A stretch of 64,000 bases of DNA from Marinobacter panjinensis. Its GTDB lineage: Bacteria; Pseudomonadota; Gammaproteobacteria; Pseudomonadales; Oleiphilaceae. The translations under genes were made by a program, and so were the position numbers. The stretch lies in contig NZ_SZYH01000001.1 of assembly GCF_005298175.1 (NCBI RefSeq), forward strand, positions 310,001-374,000, written 5' to 3'. Under the pieces are notes generated by a model. The model saw nothing but the letters and a program-made list of their open reading frames with translations. It had not been told where the DNA came from and did no database searches. Position 1 is the stretch's first letter, and each line of letters opens with the position of its first letter. Shown piece by piece: positions 20,051 through 33,184 of the stretch.

Positions 20051-23000
20051 ATGCGCCTGAAATCCATCAAACTGTCCGGTTTCAAGTCTTTCGTGGACCC
20101 TACCACGGTACCCTTTCCCTCCAACATGACCGCGGTGGTGGGCCCCAACGGCTGTGGCAAGTCCAATATCATTGATGCCGTGCGCTGGGTCATGGGTGAA
20201 AGCTCTGCCAAGTACCTCCGTGGTGAGTCCATGTCGGACGTCATTTTCAATGGCTCCAGTGCCCGCAAGCCGGTGGGCCAGGCATCTATCGAACTGGTCT
20301 TCGATAACAGCGACGGCTCGGCGCCCGGTGAATTCGTTCGCTTCAACGAAATCTCGGTCCGACGCCGGGTCTCACGCGAAGGTCAGTCGGAATACTTCCT
20401 CAACGGCTCCAAATGCCGTCGCCGCGACATCACCGATCTGTTTCTGGGCACCGGCCTGGGTCCGCGCAGCTACGCCATCATCGAACAGGGCATGATTTCC
20501 CGGCTGATTGAAGCCAAGCCTGAGGAACTGCGGGTGTATATCGAAGAGGCGGCGGGCATCTCCAAGTACAAGGAACGCCGCAAGGAAACCGAGAGCCGCA
20601 TACGCCGGACCCAGGAGAACCTTGAGCGCCTGACCGATCTACGGGAAGAGCTGGGGCGCCAGTTGCAGCACCTGGAGCGACAGGCCCAGGCGGCTGAAAA
20701 GTACAAGGCCTACAAGCAGGAAGAGCGCCAGAAGAAAGCCGAGCTGACTGTGCTGCGCTGGCAGACCCTGGACAAGGACCTGCAAACCTGGCGCTCCCGC
20801 ATCCGCGATACCGAACTGGAACTGGAAAAACAGCTGTCTGAGCGTGTCGGTCTGGAAACCTCCCTGGAATCCCTGCGGGGAAGCCATCAGGAGCGGAACG
20901 AGCACTTCAACAGGGCCCAGGCCCGCTATTACGAAGCCGGTGCCGACATAGCCCGCATCGAACAGAGCCTGGAACACCAGCGTGAACGCAGCCGACAGAC
21001 GGCCACAGAACTGGACCAGGCCATGGCCAACCAGCGCGAACTGGCCCGTGAGCTCGAGCAGGACCAGGAAAAGCTGTCCGGCATTCAGGCAGACCTGGAT
21101 ATGCTGGAGCCCGAGCAGGAGTCGTTGACGCTGAAATCCGAGGAGTCCGGCGAAAAGCTTCAAAGTGCCGAAGATGCCATGAGTGAATGGCAGCATAACT
21201 GGGAGGATTTCAGTGCCCGTTCGGCAGATTCCCGTCGGCAGGCGGAACTGGCGCAGTCCCGTATACGCTCTCTGGAAAACGCGATTGAACAACTACTGAC
21301 CCGTCAGCAAAGACTCAAAGACGAGCAGGAGCTGCTTGAGAGCCAGCTTGACCGCGCCGAACTGGATGACTTCCTTGAGCAGCAGGAAACCCTGGAATTG
21401 CAGCGGGAAGAAGCCTCGGAGCGAATCGAAGCAGTTCAGGATGAGCTCCAGGAGGCGCGCCACCAGCAGCGGGATGCCGAACAGGCAACAACCGACGCCC
21501 GCCAACAGGTCCAGAGCCTGAGAGCATCACTGGAATCCCAGCAGGCATTGCTGGAAGAGCAGATGGGCGGCCACGACGATGCCCTGCAGGCGTGGCTGAA
21601 TGAGCGGGGTCTGAGCAACAGCCCGCGGCTGGCCAGGCAGCTCCGGATCGAGGATGGCTGGGAATTTGCGGTAGAGCAGGTGATCGGCCGGTTCACCCAG
21701 GGGCTCAGCGTTCCGGGCCTGGGTTCGGTGCAATCGGAGATGGCCGCTGCCCCCCGTGGCTTGGCGCTGGTAAGCAGTGAATCAGGCAGTGCCGGGCCAT
21801 CAGAAGGGCTTGCCGGCAAAGTAACCGGCGCCGGTGGTATGGCTTCCGTGCTCGCGCTGGTGGAGACCGCGGAGTCTATGGAGGAAGCCCTTGGTCGCCA
21901 AAGCACGCTGGAGACAGGCAAGAGCATTATTACGCGCGAGGGCGCCTGGCTGTCGGCTGACTGGATCCTGATGCCGGATTCCGATGCCGCACAGGTTGGT
22001 GTGATTGAGCGTCAGAAAAAGGTCACCGCACTGGCAGAGGAGCTGGAGCAGGCAGAGGCTGCCCTGGAAACCGCAACGGATAACCTGGACCGCTTGCTGG
22101 AACGGTCGGAACGAGCGGAAGCTGCCAGAGACGAAGCCCAGGCCCGCCTCGCGGCTGCCGACCGGGAGCTGGCCACGCTGTCATCAAAGATCAGTGGTCT
22201 GAAAGCCCGTGCGGAACAGATTGATGCCCGCCTGCAGCGCATCCGCGACGATCTGGCGGATGTGTCCATGAACCTGGAAGAGCAGCAGGAACAGCTGCAG
22301 GAAACCCGGGAAGAATGGCAGCAGGCTCTCGCTTCCACGGAAGACTCTGACGAAGAGAAAGAGCGCTTGCTTGAGCGCCGGGACCTGCTGCGCGAAAACC
22401 TGGACCGGCTGCGCCAGGAGGCCCGGCATGATCGCGACCATGCCCATCAGTTGCAGCTCCAGTTACAGTCCCTGAACAGCCAGCGAGACGGCCTGCACCA
22501 GACCATCGAGCGCACGCAGCTGCAGAAAGAGCGAATCGACGAACGTCTGGACATCCTTCGGGAAAGCCGCGAAAACGCGGAAGAGCCCATTGAAGACCTG
22601 CAGATGCAGCTGGAAGGGTTGCTGGATCGTCGTCTCGCTGAAGAGGAAAAACTGGGCGTAGCGCGGGATGCGCTTGAAGAAATCGATCAGGAAGTGCGTG
22701 AGAGGGAACAAAGGCGCAGCCGCATAGAACATACCATCCAGGACGTCAGGGCCGATCTGGAAAAGCTGAAGATGGAGTCCCAGGCACTGGAAATCCGCGC
22801 CGGCAACCACCTGGAACAGCTTGAAGAACTGGATGTCCGCCTGCAGGAAGTCCTCTCGACATTGCCGGAGGACGCCAGCGAGAAGGGTTGGGCCGATGAG
22901 CTGGAAAAGCTTGCCTCACGGATCCAGCGCCTGGGGGCCATTAACCTGGCTGCCATTGAGGAGTACCAGGTACAGAGTGAACGCAAGACCTACCTGGACA

Positions 23001-23545
23001 GCCAGCACGAAGACCTGATGGAAGCCCTGGAAACACTGGACACGGCTATCCGCAAGATCGACCGGGAAACCCGTCAGCGCTTCAAGGAAACCTTTGATCA
23101 GGTGAACGGAGGCCTGCAGGCGCTGTTTCCGAAAGTATTCGGGGGCGGCAATGCCTACCTGGAGCTGACCGGTGAAGATCTGCTGGAAACCGGCGTGGCG
23201 ATCATGGCCCGGCCGCCGGGCAAGAAAAACAGCACGATCCATCTGCTTTCCGGTGGTGAAAAGGCTCTGACGGCGATTGCGCTGGTGTTTTCGATTTTCC
23301 AGCTCAATCCGGCTCCGTTCTGTATGCTGGACGAGGTGGACGCGCCTCTGGACGACGCCAACGTGGGACGTTATGCCAACCTGGTGAAGGAAATGTCCAA
23401 ACAGGTGCAGTTCATCTACATTACCCACAACAAGATCGCCATGGAAATGGCCGATCAGTTAATGGGTGTTACCATGCATGAGCAGGGTTGTTCACGACTG
23501 GTATCGGTTGATGTGGAAGAGGCGACCGCATTGGCGGAAGCCTGA
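20051..23545 (+). CDS. smc: chromosome segregation protein SMC
   Basis: ATPase of the SMC-ScpAB condensin that compacts and segregates chromosomes. The N-terminal head has Walker A GPNGCGKSNIIDAVRWVMG (about 32-50). Two long coiled coils (about 170-500 and 660-980), rich in Glu, Gln and Arg, flank a hinge at about 505-650. The C-terminal head carries the ABC signature LLSGGEKALTAIAL and Walker B CMLDEVDAPLDD. 1164 residues, normal. Together with scpA and scpB in this window all three subunits are present, so the cell uses SMC-ScpAB; MukBEF is not visible here. Confidence 0.97.
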   Translation: MRLKSIKLSGFKSFVDPTTVPFPSNMTAVVGPNGCGKSNIIDAVRWVMGESSAKYLRGESMSDVIFNGSSARKPVGQASIELVFDNSDGSAPGEFVRFNEISVRRRVSREGQSEYFLNGSKCRRRDITDLFLGTGLGPRSYAIIEQGMISRLIEAKPEELRVYIEEAAGISKYKERRKETESRIRRTQENLERLTDLREELGRQLQHLERQAQAAEKYKAYKQEERQKKAELTVLRWQTLDKDLQTWRSRIRDTELELEKQLSERVGLETSLESLRGSHQERNEHFNRAQARYYEAGADIARIEQSLEHQRERSRQTATELDQAMANQRELARELEQDQEKLSGIQADLDMLEPEQESLTLKSEESGEKLQSAEDAMSEWQHNWEDFSARSADSRRQAELAQSRIRSLENAIEQLLTRQQRLKDEQELLESQLDRAELDDFLEQQETLELQREEASERIEAVQDELQEARHQQRDAEQATTDARQQVQSLRASLESQQALLEEQMGGHDDALQAWLNERGLSNSPRLARQLRIEDGWEFAVEQVIGRFTQGLSVPGLGSVQSEMAAAPRGLALVSSESGSAGPSEGLAGKVTGAGGMASVLALVETAESMEEALGRQSTLETGKSIITREGAWLSADWILMPDSDAAQVGVIERQKKVTALAEELEQAEAALETATDNLDRLLERSERAEAARDEAQARLAAADRELATLSSKISGLKARAEQIDARLQRIRDDLADVSMNLEEQQEQLQETREEWQQALASTEDSDEEKERLLERRDLLRENLDRLRQEARHDRDHAHQLQLQLQSLNSQRDGLHQTIERTQLQKERIDERLDILRESRENAEEPIEDLQMQLEGLLDRRLAEEEKLGVARDALEEIDQEVREREQRRSRIEHTIQDVRADLEKLKMESQALEIRAGNHLEQLEELDVRLQEVLSTLPEDASEKGWADELEKLASRIQRLGAINLAAIEEYQVQSERKTYLDSQHEDLMEALETLDTAIRKIDRETRQRFKETFDQVNGGLQALFPKVFGGGNAYLELTGEDLLETGVAIMARPPGKKNSTIHLLSGGEKALTAIALVFSIFQLNPAPFCMLDEVDAPLDDANVGRYANLVKEMSKQVQFIYITHNKIAMEMADQLMGVTMHEQGCSRLVSVDVEEATALAEA

Positions 23546-23619
23546 CATCATGCCCGTCGGTCAATGTTCGTGCAAAGATGACAAAAACGCCATCTGGCCT
23601 GTGTTTGCGTTGTATTCAT

Positions 23620-23648
23620 TACAGGCTTTTCTTAGAGTAGCAACGATA
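23620..23648 (+). promoter_or_regulatory. possible sigma-70 promoter of zipA-ligA
   Basis: TTGTAT (23620-23625) and TAGAGT (23643-23648) are 17 bp apart in the 131-bp gap between smc and zipA. The match is moderate, so read-through from smc may also contribute. Confidence 0.4.
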
Positions 23649-23676
23649 TCTGATCTGCAAACAGGACAGCACCAAT

Positions 23677-26759
<3,083 letters not shown>

Positions 26760-26904
26760 AACCACCGTGCCCGCTATGACCAGACCGTGATCAGAATCTG
26801 AGAACTCGCGCAGATCCCGCCTCCGGGAAATTGATTACCATGAGATTGTTCTGTAACGGTGTGTAAAGCACCTATAAAAACAATGCTCTGAAACGGACTT
26901 TTTC

Positions 26905-29655
26905 ATGCGCGCCGATTCGTTACCCCGCTTTTCCCCCCGGGCAGGCTGTCTGGCCCTGTTATCCCTGTTTGTTGTGGCCGCTGCCGGTTGTAAAACCGAA
27001 AGGGATGCGGACGATCCGATCATTCTCGGTGTGCCACCGGTGGATGCCTACCTGGGTGTAGAGTACGCCTATAATTTTGGCGCCTTCGACAGCGATGACA
27101 TACTCGATTACTCCCTCACCAATGCACCCTCCTGGCTGGCTCTGGAAGATACCAGCAACAAGGCCCGGCAAGGTGTGATCATGCGGGGGGTTCCGGGGCT
27201 GACAGGTGGCAATCGCGAACGCGATGACCTTGGCACTACGGAGAACATCACGCTTGTTGCCAACGATGGCCGTGCTTCGGGATCACAGTCGTTTGAAATT
27301 GAAGTACAGGAAAACGTTCTCAGCCTCGCGGTGGAAGATTTTACCGAGGGTGAGGCAGCGGAGGTTCCCGAAGAAAGAGACAACCGCTGTGAAGCGCCGG
27401 AACTGGGTGAGCTTGGTAGCCATTCCTATGAGGCGAATATCTATGGCGATGATGGCTCTGTCACCGGTACCGAACAGCGCACAAGGGATACCTATCCGGT
27501 ACTGGTACGTGTTCTGCTGGACCAGCCCTCGGTTACCCGCGTAGCGGTGGCTTTCGAGCTGGACTCCAGCTTCAATCCGCAACGCTGTGATGATGGCTTC
27601 GATGCGCCTCACCAGCGCTGTGAAAACGGCGCAGCCAATGATAACGAAGCCATTATCGGCAAGGATATCGTTGGCCTGGGCAGCGGCAGTGAAGGCGCAT
27701 TGCCCGTACCTTCCTATCTCGAATACCAGCCCGGGGACGACGGCTTTCTGTCCAAGGGTGTCATCACCCTGGAGCCGGGTATCACCGAGTGCTACATAAG
27801 GCTGGAAGTGATCGAGGATGCCGAGGCCGAGCCCCTTGAAACCCTCAACATGAGGCTGATTGAAGTGCGTTCCGGACTGGCAGGGCTGGGCAGCTCCAAT
27901 TCCGGAGTCAGAGAACTGCTGCGCATCAAGGACAACGAACCTTCTGTGCGCCTTGAAACCGTGGCCGGTGGTACCCGCGATGCTATCAATGTCGGCCAGA
28001 CCCGTGAATATCGGGCGCTGATCAGTGGTGAACGCCTGGGTACCTACAGCGTAAAACTGGGCGAAGACGATGATTCGGAAGCAGTGCTCGGAGAGGATTT
28101 CTTTATCGAGGTTCGTAACACTGAGGGCCAATGGGACGACGGGGATATTCTGGCGTTCAGAGAGGGCATTGAAGAAGTCGGCTTCCGTATCAGGGTGCCG
28201 GCCACTTACACCAATGGTCAGCTCGAGAACGACCGTGCCATTCTGCTAGGCCTCGACGAGCGCTACCAGGCCGGGCGGGAAAATTTTGCGGCGTCTGCTG
28301 ATGCTGACAAGTTGCGGGTCAATATCAATGAACTGACCTCGCCGCTTGCCGCCGGCACCGAAAACGGGTTTGTTCCCACCGATACAGCGATCGGGCACAA
28401 CGGCCGGCTTTTCGTGGCCGGTTATCGCGCCGACGATAGCAACCGGCCGTGGGTTCGGATCTACAGCCAGAAGGGTAATATGACGGAGCAACAGCTATCG
28501 GTTGCCTCGGTGTCGGTGGAAGCTCCTCCGGTGATTGGCTTCGCGGAACGCGAGGTGGAAGAAGGCGGCGATAACGTTACCCGCTACGAGTTCGTGGTGT
28601 CTTTCGGCAGCGAGCAGACTGCCGCCGGCGACCCCGGTGGCAACGGTGTCGACTTTCATACCCTGCTGTACTTTTTCGATACGGCGCAGGATCCGGACAG
28701 CTATGTGCCGGTATGGGAAACGGTTGTTGGAACCTCAGGTAATGATTTCCCGCGGTGGACCGGGATTGATCCGGACACCGGCTTTGTTGTTAATGCCGGT
28801 GAGACCAGCGGCCAGTGGCCGGGCGAGTCCGCAGCCGGTGGCGTCGACAGCTTCCTCCAGCGCATTGATACCGAAAAAAATGGCGATTTATTGACACCGA
28901 AAGTGGCCTGGACCAGACAGGTTGGTTCGGCTCGCCATGATAAGTCCGTGGTTGGCGGCAGCGCCGAAACCAGCAGCCCGCTACTGCTGGGAAGTTCGGC
29001 CGGCGCGGTCATGGGGCAGCTTCAGAAAGGTGGCGAGGATGCATTCTTTTATATCGCCAGCAGCAAGGATAGCGATATCACTGTGAATCAACGTGGCACC
29101 ACAGGCAATGAAACGCTTGCCGATGGCATCTACGGCATCAATAACGTGTGGCTGGTGGGGAACAGTGATGGCGACTACCGGGTCGACTCGGATGAGGGTG
29201 ACCGTTCACTGGAGCGCAGTCAGCTTGGCAGCCAGGCCGGGTTCGTCCTGTCCTACACGGTTGTCGGGGATGTCACCCGGGGATTTACGTTCAACGACCA
29301 GGATGACGCTTCGAAGGAAGTTCTGAACGCGGTCATAACCTACGAGGAGGACATCCTGGTAGCGGGAAGCACCAACGGTGACTTCGTCGACAGTGCGGGT
29401 AATAGCCTTGTTCAGCCGATTATCGCCCGGATCTCCCTCAGTGAAGACAGCAGTGACGGAGAAGAAGACGGCGACGAGACGGACAGCAGTCGCGAGTGGC
29501 GGAAGCAGGTGTCCGTTGGCAGCGAAGACGCCGGGATTGTCCACCTTGAAAACTACCGGGACGATGAAATAATAGCGCTCGTCAAAGTATCCGGCGCTAC
29601 CTCAGACCGCTGGGAAGTGCGACTGTTTACGGGGGAAGGGCGCTCACTGCACTGA
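26905..29655 (+). CDS. large predicted lipoprotein with Ig-like, Calx-beta-like and propeller-like regions
   Basis: 916 residues. A signal peptide ends in the lipobox VAAAGC (Cys near 29), so it is probably lipid-anchored in the envelope. Residues about 45-135 resemble a putative Ig (He_PIG/cadherin-like) domain (PPVDAYLGVEYAYNFGAF). Residues about 195-350 resemble a Calx-beta module, ending IKDNEPSV. The second half (about 480-916) has strand-rich repeats of the SBBP propeller type, such as GFVVNAGETSG and ILVAGSTNGDFVD. Acidic throughout, as for extracellular Ca2+-binding modules. No catalytic motif is seen; adhesion or surface display is inference. Confidence 0.7.
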   Translation: MRADSLPRFSPRAGCLALLSLFVVAAAGCKTERDADDPIILGVPPVDAYLGVEYAYNFGAFDSDDILDYSLTNAPSWLALEDTSNKARQGVIMRGVPGLTGGNRERDDLGTTENITLVANDGRASGSQSFEIEVQENVLSLAVEDFTEGEAAEVPEERDNRCEAPELGELGSHSYEANIYGDDGSVTGTEQRTRDTYPVLVRVLLDQPSVTRVAVAFELDSSFNPQRCDDGFDAPHQRCENGAANDNEAIIGKDIVGLGSGSEGALPVPSYLEYQPGDDGFLSKGVITLEPGITECYIRLEVIEDAEAEPLETLNMRLIEVRSGLAGLGSSNSGVRELLRIKDNEPSVRLETVAGGTRDAINVGQTREYRALISGERLGTYSVKLGEDDDSEAVLGEDFFIEVRNTEGQWDDGDILAFREGIEEVGFRIRVPATYTNGQLENDRAILLGLDERYQAGRENFAASADADKLRVNINELTSPLAAGTENGFVPTDTAIGHNGRLFVAGYRADDSNRPWVRIYSQKGNMTEQQLSVASVSVEAPPVIGFAEREVEEGGDNVTRYEFVVSFGSEQTAAGDPGGNGVDFHTLLYFFDTAQDPDSYVPVWETVVGTSGNDFPRWTGIDPDTGFVVNAGETSGQWPGESAAGGVDSFLQRIDTEKNGDLLTPKVAWTRQVGSARHDKSVVGGSAETSSPLLLGSSAGAVMGQLQKGGEDAFFYIASSKDSDITVNQRGTTGNETLADGIYGINNVWLVGNSDGDYRVDSDEGDRSLERSQLGSQAGFVLSYTVVGDVTRGFTFNDQDDASKEVLNAVITYEEDILVAGSTNGDFVDSAGNSLVQPIIARISLSEDSSDGEEDGDETDSSREWRKQVSVGSEDAGIVHLENYRDDEIIALVKVSGATSDRWEVRLFTGEGRSLH

Positions 29656-29675
29656 GGGGATGTCAGGCTGCCTCC

Positions 29676-30308
29676 CTACACGCTGCCCTCGTGCCTGCCT
29701 GCGCTGGCGTAAAGCCGGAGATAATCAGTACTCGTTACAATGCCGGAAGGCTGGCCGGTTTCATCGATGACCAGCGCAGCATTGAGCTGGTGGGCGAGCA
29801 TCAGCCTGGCCAGCTGATGTGCATCGGTTTCCGGAGAGGCCGTGAGGAACGCGGGTAACTCGATATTCACAAAACCGGAACCCAGAGCATTGGCGCCGGA
29901 TTGGTGCAGCCAGACCAGCAGCCATCTCAGATCCACAAGCCCCGCCACGTTGCCCTCGGCGGAAATGACAATGTGATGGATACCGTTTTCTTCCATGGTA
30001 TCCAGTGCGTCGGCCACAGTGGCGGTAGCGGGCAACGAAAACAGAGCCGGTGTGCAGATCTGGGAAACCGGTAGATACGCTCGCCGTTCTTTGGGCTCCC
30101 CGGCTGCGGCAGCACCGTATTCCTCAAGCGCACGATGACGGCCGGACCTGGCTGCCTGCTGAAACTCGGCATCGGTGGTGTCGCTGTGGCTGATATCGAT
30201 GTTGTGGGATTCCGTCAGTTCTGTGACGTTGCCCACGCGGCGGCCCCGAAATATCTCCGGAAGGCGTGTACCGATCGGGCGGCCGGGCTCACTGACATGA
30301 ATGGACAT
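29676..30308 (-). CDS. tandem CBS-domain protein
   Basis: 210 residues. The N-terminal 75 residues have no recognised fold and are partly charged. Two CBS motifs follow: about 81-135 (VSQICTPALFSLPATATVADALDTM) and about 150-205 (ASPETDAHQLARLMLAHQLNAALVID), the second ending GIVTSTDYLRLYA. CBS pairs bind adenosyl nucleotides and regulate partners, but no effector domain is fused here. A GGAG Shine-Dalgarno sequence precedes the ATG. It lies 60 bp after mnmC in the same direction and may be co-transcribed. Confidence 0.82.
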   Translation of the reverse strand: MSIHVSEPGRPIGTRLPEIFRGRRVGNVTELTESHNIDISHSDTTDAEFQQAARSGRHRALEEYGAAAAGEPKERRAYLPVSQICTPALFSLPATATVADALDTMEENGIHHIVISAEGNVAGLVDLRWLLVWLHQSGANALGSGFVNIELPAFLTASPETDAHQLARLMLAHQLNAALVIDETGQPSGIVTSTDYLRLYASAGRHEGSV

Positions 30309-30368
30309 AATGCTGTGCTCCGGTAATAACAGGGCCTTTTCAGGTTATCGGCCGGATGTTGGATTCCT

Positions 30369-32276
30369 TCAGACGCCAATAGTTTCCGATTGCGGTATTT
30401 CCCGCTTGTGGCAGCGTTGGGTCGCCACCCGCCGGGCCAGGGAAGCTGGAAGGCACTGTGGCTGGTCGGTGATCCGGTCGGCCAGATACTCCGCCAGCAG
30501 TGGCGCGTAGCTAAGCCCTTTGCTGCCCAACCCGGTAAACAGGTCGATGCCTTCAAGGGGGCGGCCCGCCGGGTCTGTGAGGGGGCCGGCCACCGGCTGG
30601 TAATCGTGGGTTGTGCAGCGAAATCCCACTTTTCCCTCAAGCAGCGCTGGGTCTGGCTGCTCTGCCGCACTGTTGAGCGCAGCAGGCACCATGGACGTCA
30701 GCATCGAGAGATTTTCGCGGTGGCTTTCAGCAGAAAGCCCCGGCGAGTGATCGTGAAGATCGAAGCTTGCGCCTGTCAGCGCTATACCCTTGTAAGCAGG
30801 ATTGATGTATCCCGGTCCGCAGAGCACAACGGCGGGGTTGTTAAGTGAGGATGCCGGTAAATGGGAAACCTGGCCACGAATGGTCCGGAAGCGGAATTCG
30901 TTGCGCAGCGGTATCAATTTCGGGCTGAGGTGTCCGGCACATATCACCACCCGGTCGGCAACCACATCCTGCTCACCGTTTCCTGCGATGTGCCACTTGC
31001 CATTGCAGGGAGTCAGCCGGTGTACATCAAAGCCGAAACAGCGATGTATCCGTGGGTGGCTTGCCAGCGAGCGGCACAGCCTGCCTGGCTCCAGCCAGCC
31101 ACTGTGGGGAAACCAGAGGCCGCCGCTTTGAAGCGGGATGCCGGCTAATCGGGTGGCCTCGGTGGCATCGACGGAGCGGAGTACGGCCGACGGGTAATCG
31201 TTGCGTGCAGTGAATCGGGCCTGTCGGTCTGCTTCCACGTCGCTGTAGGCCAGTTGGATAAGGCCGGTCGGATGCCAGCAATCGCTGCCGGATTGAGCGT
31301 AATAGCGCTGACTGAACAGCAATGAACTCAGTCCAAGTTTTGCCTGATCGTTGAACTCCACGCCGAGCTTCACGTACAGGGCGCCCTGGTAGTTGCCGGA
31401 TGCGGCTGTTCCCGCGTCCGATGCCTTGTCTATCAGTGTCACCTCAAGGCCACGCTCGGCGAGGTTGCGAGCCAGCAGGCTACCGGCTACGCCTGCTCCA
31501 ATGATGGCGATGGAGCGGGAGGATGTGGAGCACTCCCGGGCAGGCACGTCCGGGGCCATGGGAAGTTCTCCGGCGAGCATCTCCGGCCTGCTGCCGAATC
31601 CGGGTGTTTCCCATAACGAGAATCCGGCGTTCACCAGCAGCCTGCGTACGTCGCCAGCCGAAGTGGCAGTGGCGATCGTGGTGCCAGGGCGGCTGTGCTT
31701 TCTCAGTGCTGTGATCGCCGCTTCGTCCCACATGCGGGGATTTCTGGCCGGGACAAAGCCATCGAGAAACCACGCATCCGCCTGGAAGTCGAGTTCGCGC
31801 CAGGCTTCCAGCACATCGCCGAAAAACAGTGTCAGCCGGATGCGCCCGCCGGCGAGTACCAGGCGATGAGCGCCCTGGACCGGTGGGGGATAGTGTTCCA
31901 GCAGTTCCGCTGCGTAGTTTTCGAGCTCCGGCCACAAGGAAAGGGCCTGGCTGAGATCGTTGCGGTCAAGAGGGTAACGTTCAGCGGAAATAAAGTGCAG
32001 GCAGGCGTTGTCGCCGGGGTTCGATGCTTCCCAGGTCTGCCAGGCGGCCAGAAAATTCAGCCCGGTGCCAAAACCCGTTTCGGCGATAACAAAGGCGCTG
32101 CCGGCCGGAACCCTGGAAAACCTGTCAGCCAGCCGATTGTGGCCAATAAAGCCGTGACGGGCTTCTTCAAGACCGTCATCACGGCTGAAATAGACATCGG
32201 CAAACCGTGTGGAACAGGGAACACCGTCACGCCACTCGATGTTGGCGGTTTCTATGGAGGGGGGCCTGATATCCAT
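30369..32276 (-). CDS. mnmC: bifunctional tRNA mnm5s2U34 biosynthesis protein MnmC
   Basis: Completes 5-methylaminomethyl-2-thiouridine at the wobble base of tRNA. The N-terminal methyltransferase (MnmC2, residues about 1-240) has the SAM motif ETGFGTGLNFLAAWQ and DAWFLDGFVPARNPRMW. The C-terminal FAD oxidoreductase (MnmC1) begins with IAIIGAGVAGSLLARNLAERG near 258 and has the later motif GLGSKGLSYAPLLAE. 635 residues from the ATG at 32276; a GTG two codons upstream is also possible and neither has a good Shine-Dalgarno. The leader is unusually purine-rich. Confidence 0.93.
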   Translation of the reverse strand: MDIRPPSIETANIEWRDGVPCSTRFADVYFSRDDGLEEARHGFIGHNRLADRFSRVPAGSAFVIAETGFGTGLNFLAAWQTWEASNPGDNACLHFISAERYPLDRNDLSQALSLWPELENYAAELLEHYPPPVQGAHRLVLAGGRIRLTLFFGDVLEAWRELDFQADAWFLDGFVPARNPRMWDEAAITALRKHSRPGTTIATATSAGDVRRLLVNAGFSLWETPGFGSRPEMLAGELPMAPDVPARECSTSSRSIAIIGAGVAGSLLARNLAERGLEVTLIDKASDAGTAASGNYQGALYVKLGVEFNDQAKLGLSSLLFSQRYYAQSGSDCWHPTGLIQLAYSDVEADRQARFTARNDYPSAVLRSVDATEATRLAGIPLQSGGLWFPHSGWLEPGRLCRSLASHPRIHRCFGFDVHRLTPCNGKWHIAGNGEQDVVADRVVICAGHLSPKLIPLRNEFRFRTIRGQVSHLPASSLNNPAVVLCGPGYINPAYKGIALTGASFDLHDHSPGLSAESHRENLSMLTSMVPAALNSAAEQPDPALLEGKVGFRCTTHDYQPVAGPLTDPAGRPLEGIDLFTGLGSKGLSYAPLLAEYLADRITDQPQCLPASLARRVATQRCHKREIPQSETIGV

Positions 32277-32349
32277 GGTCACTGTCTTGTCACCGTTTTG
32301 TCACTCTCTCGCAGCTTTCTCGCTTTCGCGCTTTCTCTCTGCTCTTTCA

Positions 32350-32982
32350 CTATTCTGTAGCACTGTCGGCTTTTCTCTGGGACACGCTGTGAATAACGAT
32401 GGGTTCGTTTGGCACATCGGCCATGCCACGAGACTGGCCGGTTTGTTTGCCGGCGATGGCATCTACAACGCCCATGCCGCCGGTGACCTTGCCAAACACG
32501 GCATAGCCAGGGCCGCGAACACCGGCATCCAGAAAGCTGTTGTCGGTCAGGTTAATGAAGAACTGTGACGTAGCGGAATCCGGCGAGCTGGTGCGGGCCA
32601 TGGCAATGGTGCCGCGCAGGTTTTTGGCCGTTGGTCTGGCCTCGTTGCGCACCGGATCACCGGTCTCCTTGCGGCTGAGGTTTTCGTCAAAGCCGCCACC
32701 CTGGATCATGAAGCCCGGAATAACCCGGTGGAAGATGGTGCCTTCGTAGAACCCGTTCTGGACGTATGTAAGGAAATTCTCAACGGTTGCCGGTGCGATG
32801 TCCGGGCGCAGCGTTACTTCAATCACACCCTCGCTGGTTTCAATGATCACCTGCGGCAGTTCATTCTGACGCTCCTGGGCAGACAGTGATGAGGCAATGC
32901 CCAGCAACAGGGTTACACAGAGAACGATCTGCATCACATATCGAAACGGTTTAACGGGATTTGTCATTCTATAATGGCTCAC
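32350..32982 (-). CDS. periplasmic cyclophilin-type peptidyl-prolyl cis-trans isomerase
   Basis: Speeds proline isomerisation during envelope protein folding. A signal peptide (to about residue 35, cleavage after SLSA) is followed by a cyclophilin domain with [22 protein letters not shown] and [10 protein letters not shown], matching the PpiA class. 210 residues. The GTG at 32982 is preferred because GGAG lies 7 nt ahead; ATG at 32967 is the alternative. It lies 73 bp upstream of mnmC on the same strand, separated by a purine-rich leader with phased repeats. Confidence 0.9.
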   Translation of the reverse strand: MSHYRMTNPVKPFRYVMQIVLCVTLLLGIASSLSAQERQNELPQVIIETSEGVIEVTLRPDIAPATVENFLTYVQNGFYEGTIFHRVIPGFMIQGGGFDENLSRKETGDPVRNEARPTAKNLRGTIAMARTSSPDSATSQFFINLTDNSFLDAGVRGPGYAVFGKVTGGMGVVDAIAGKQTGQSRGMADVPNEPIVIHSVSQRKADSATE

Positions 32983-33184
32983 GTGTTAGCTCCGGGTTCA
33001 CTTGCTGCCATACTCTGATGACCGCTGTCTGAGGGCGGATATTAGCAGATATCGGCGGTCAGGTCGGCCAGAAACCATGTGGAGTTTATGAGTATAAAGT
33101 AACCTTTTACCACGTCAGCGGCGCTGATGTGTCCAGACCGGGCCGGGTTGTACGGCAATCACAGTGAGTACAGGGAGGCATACC

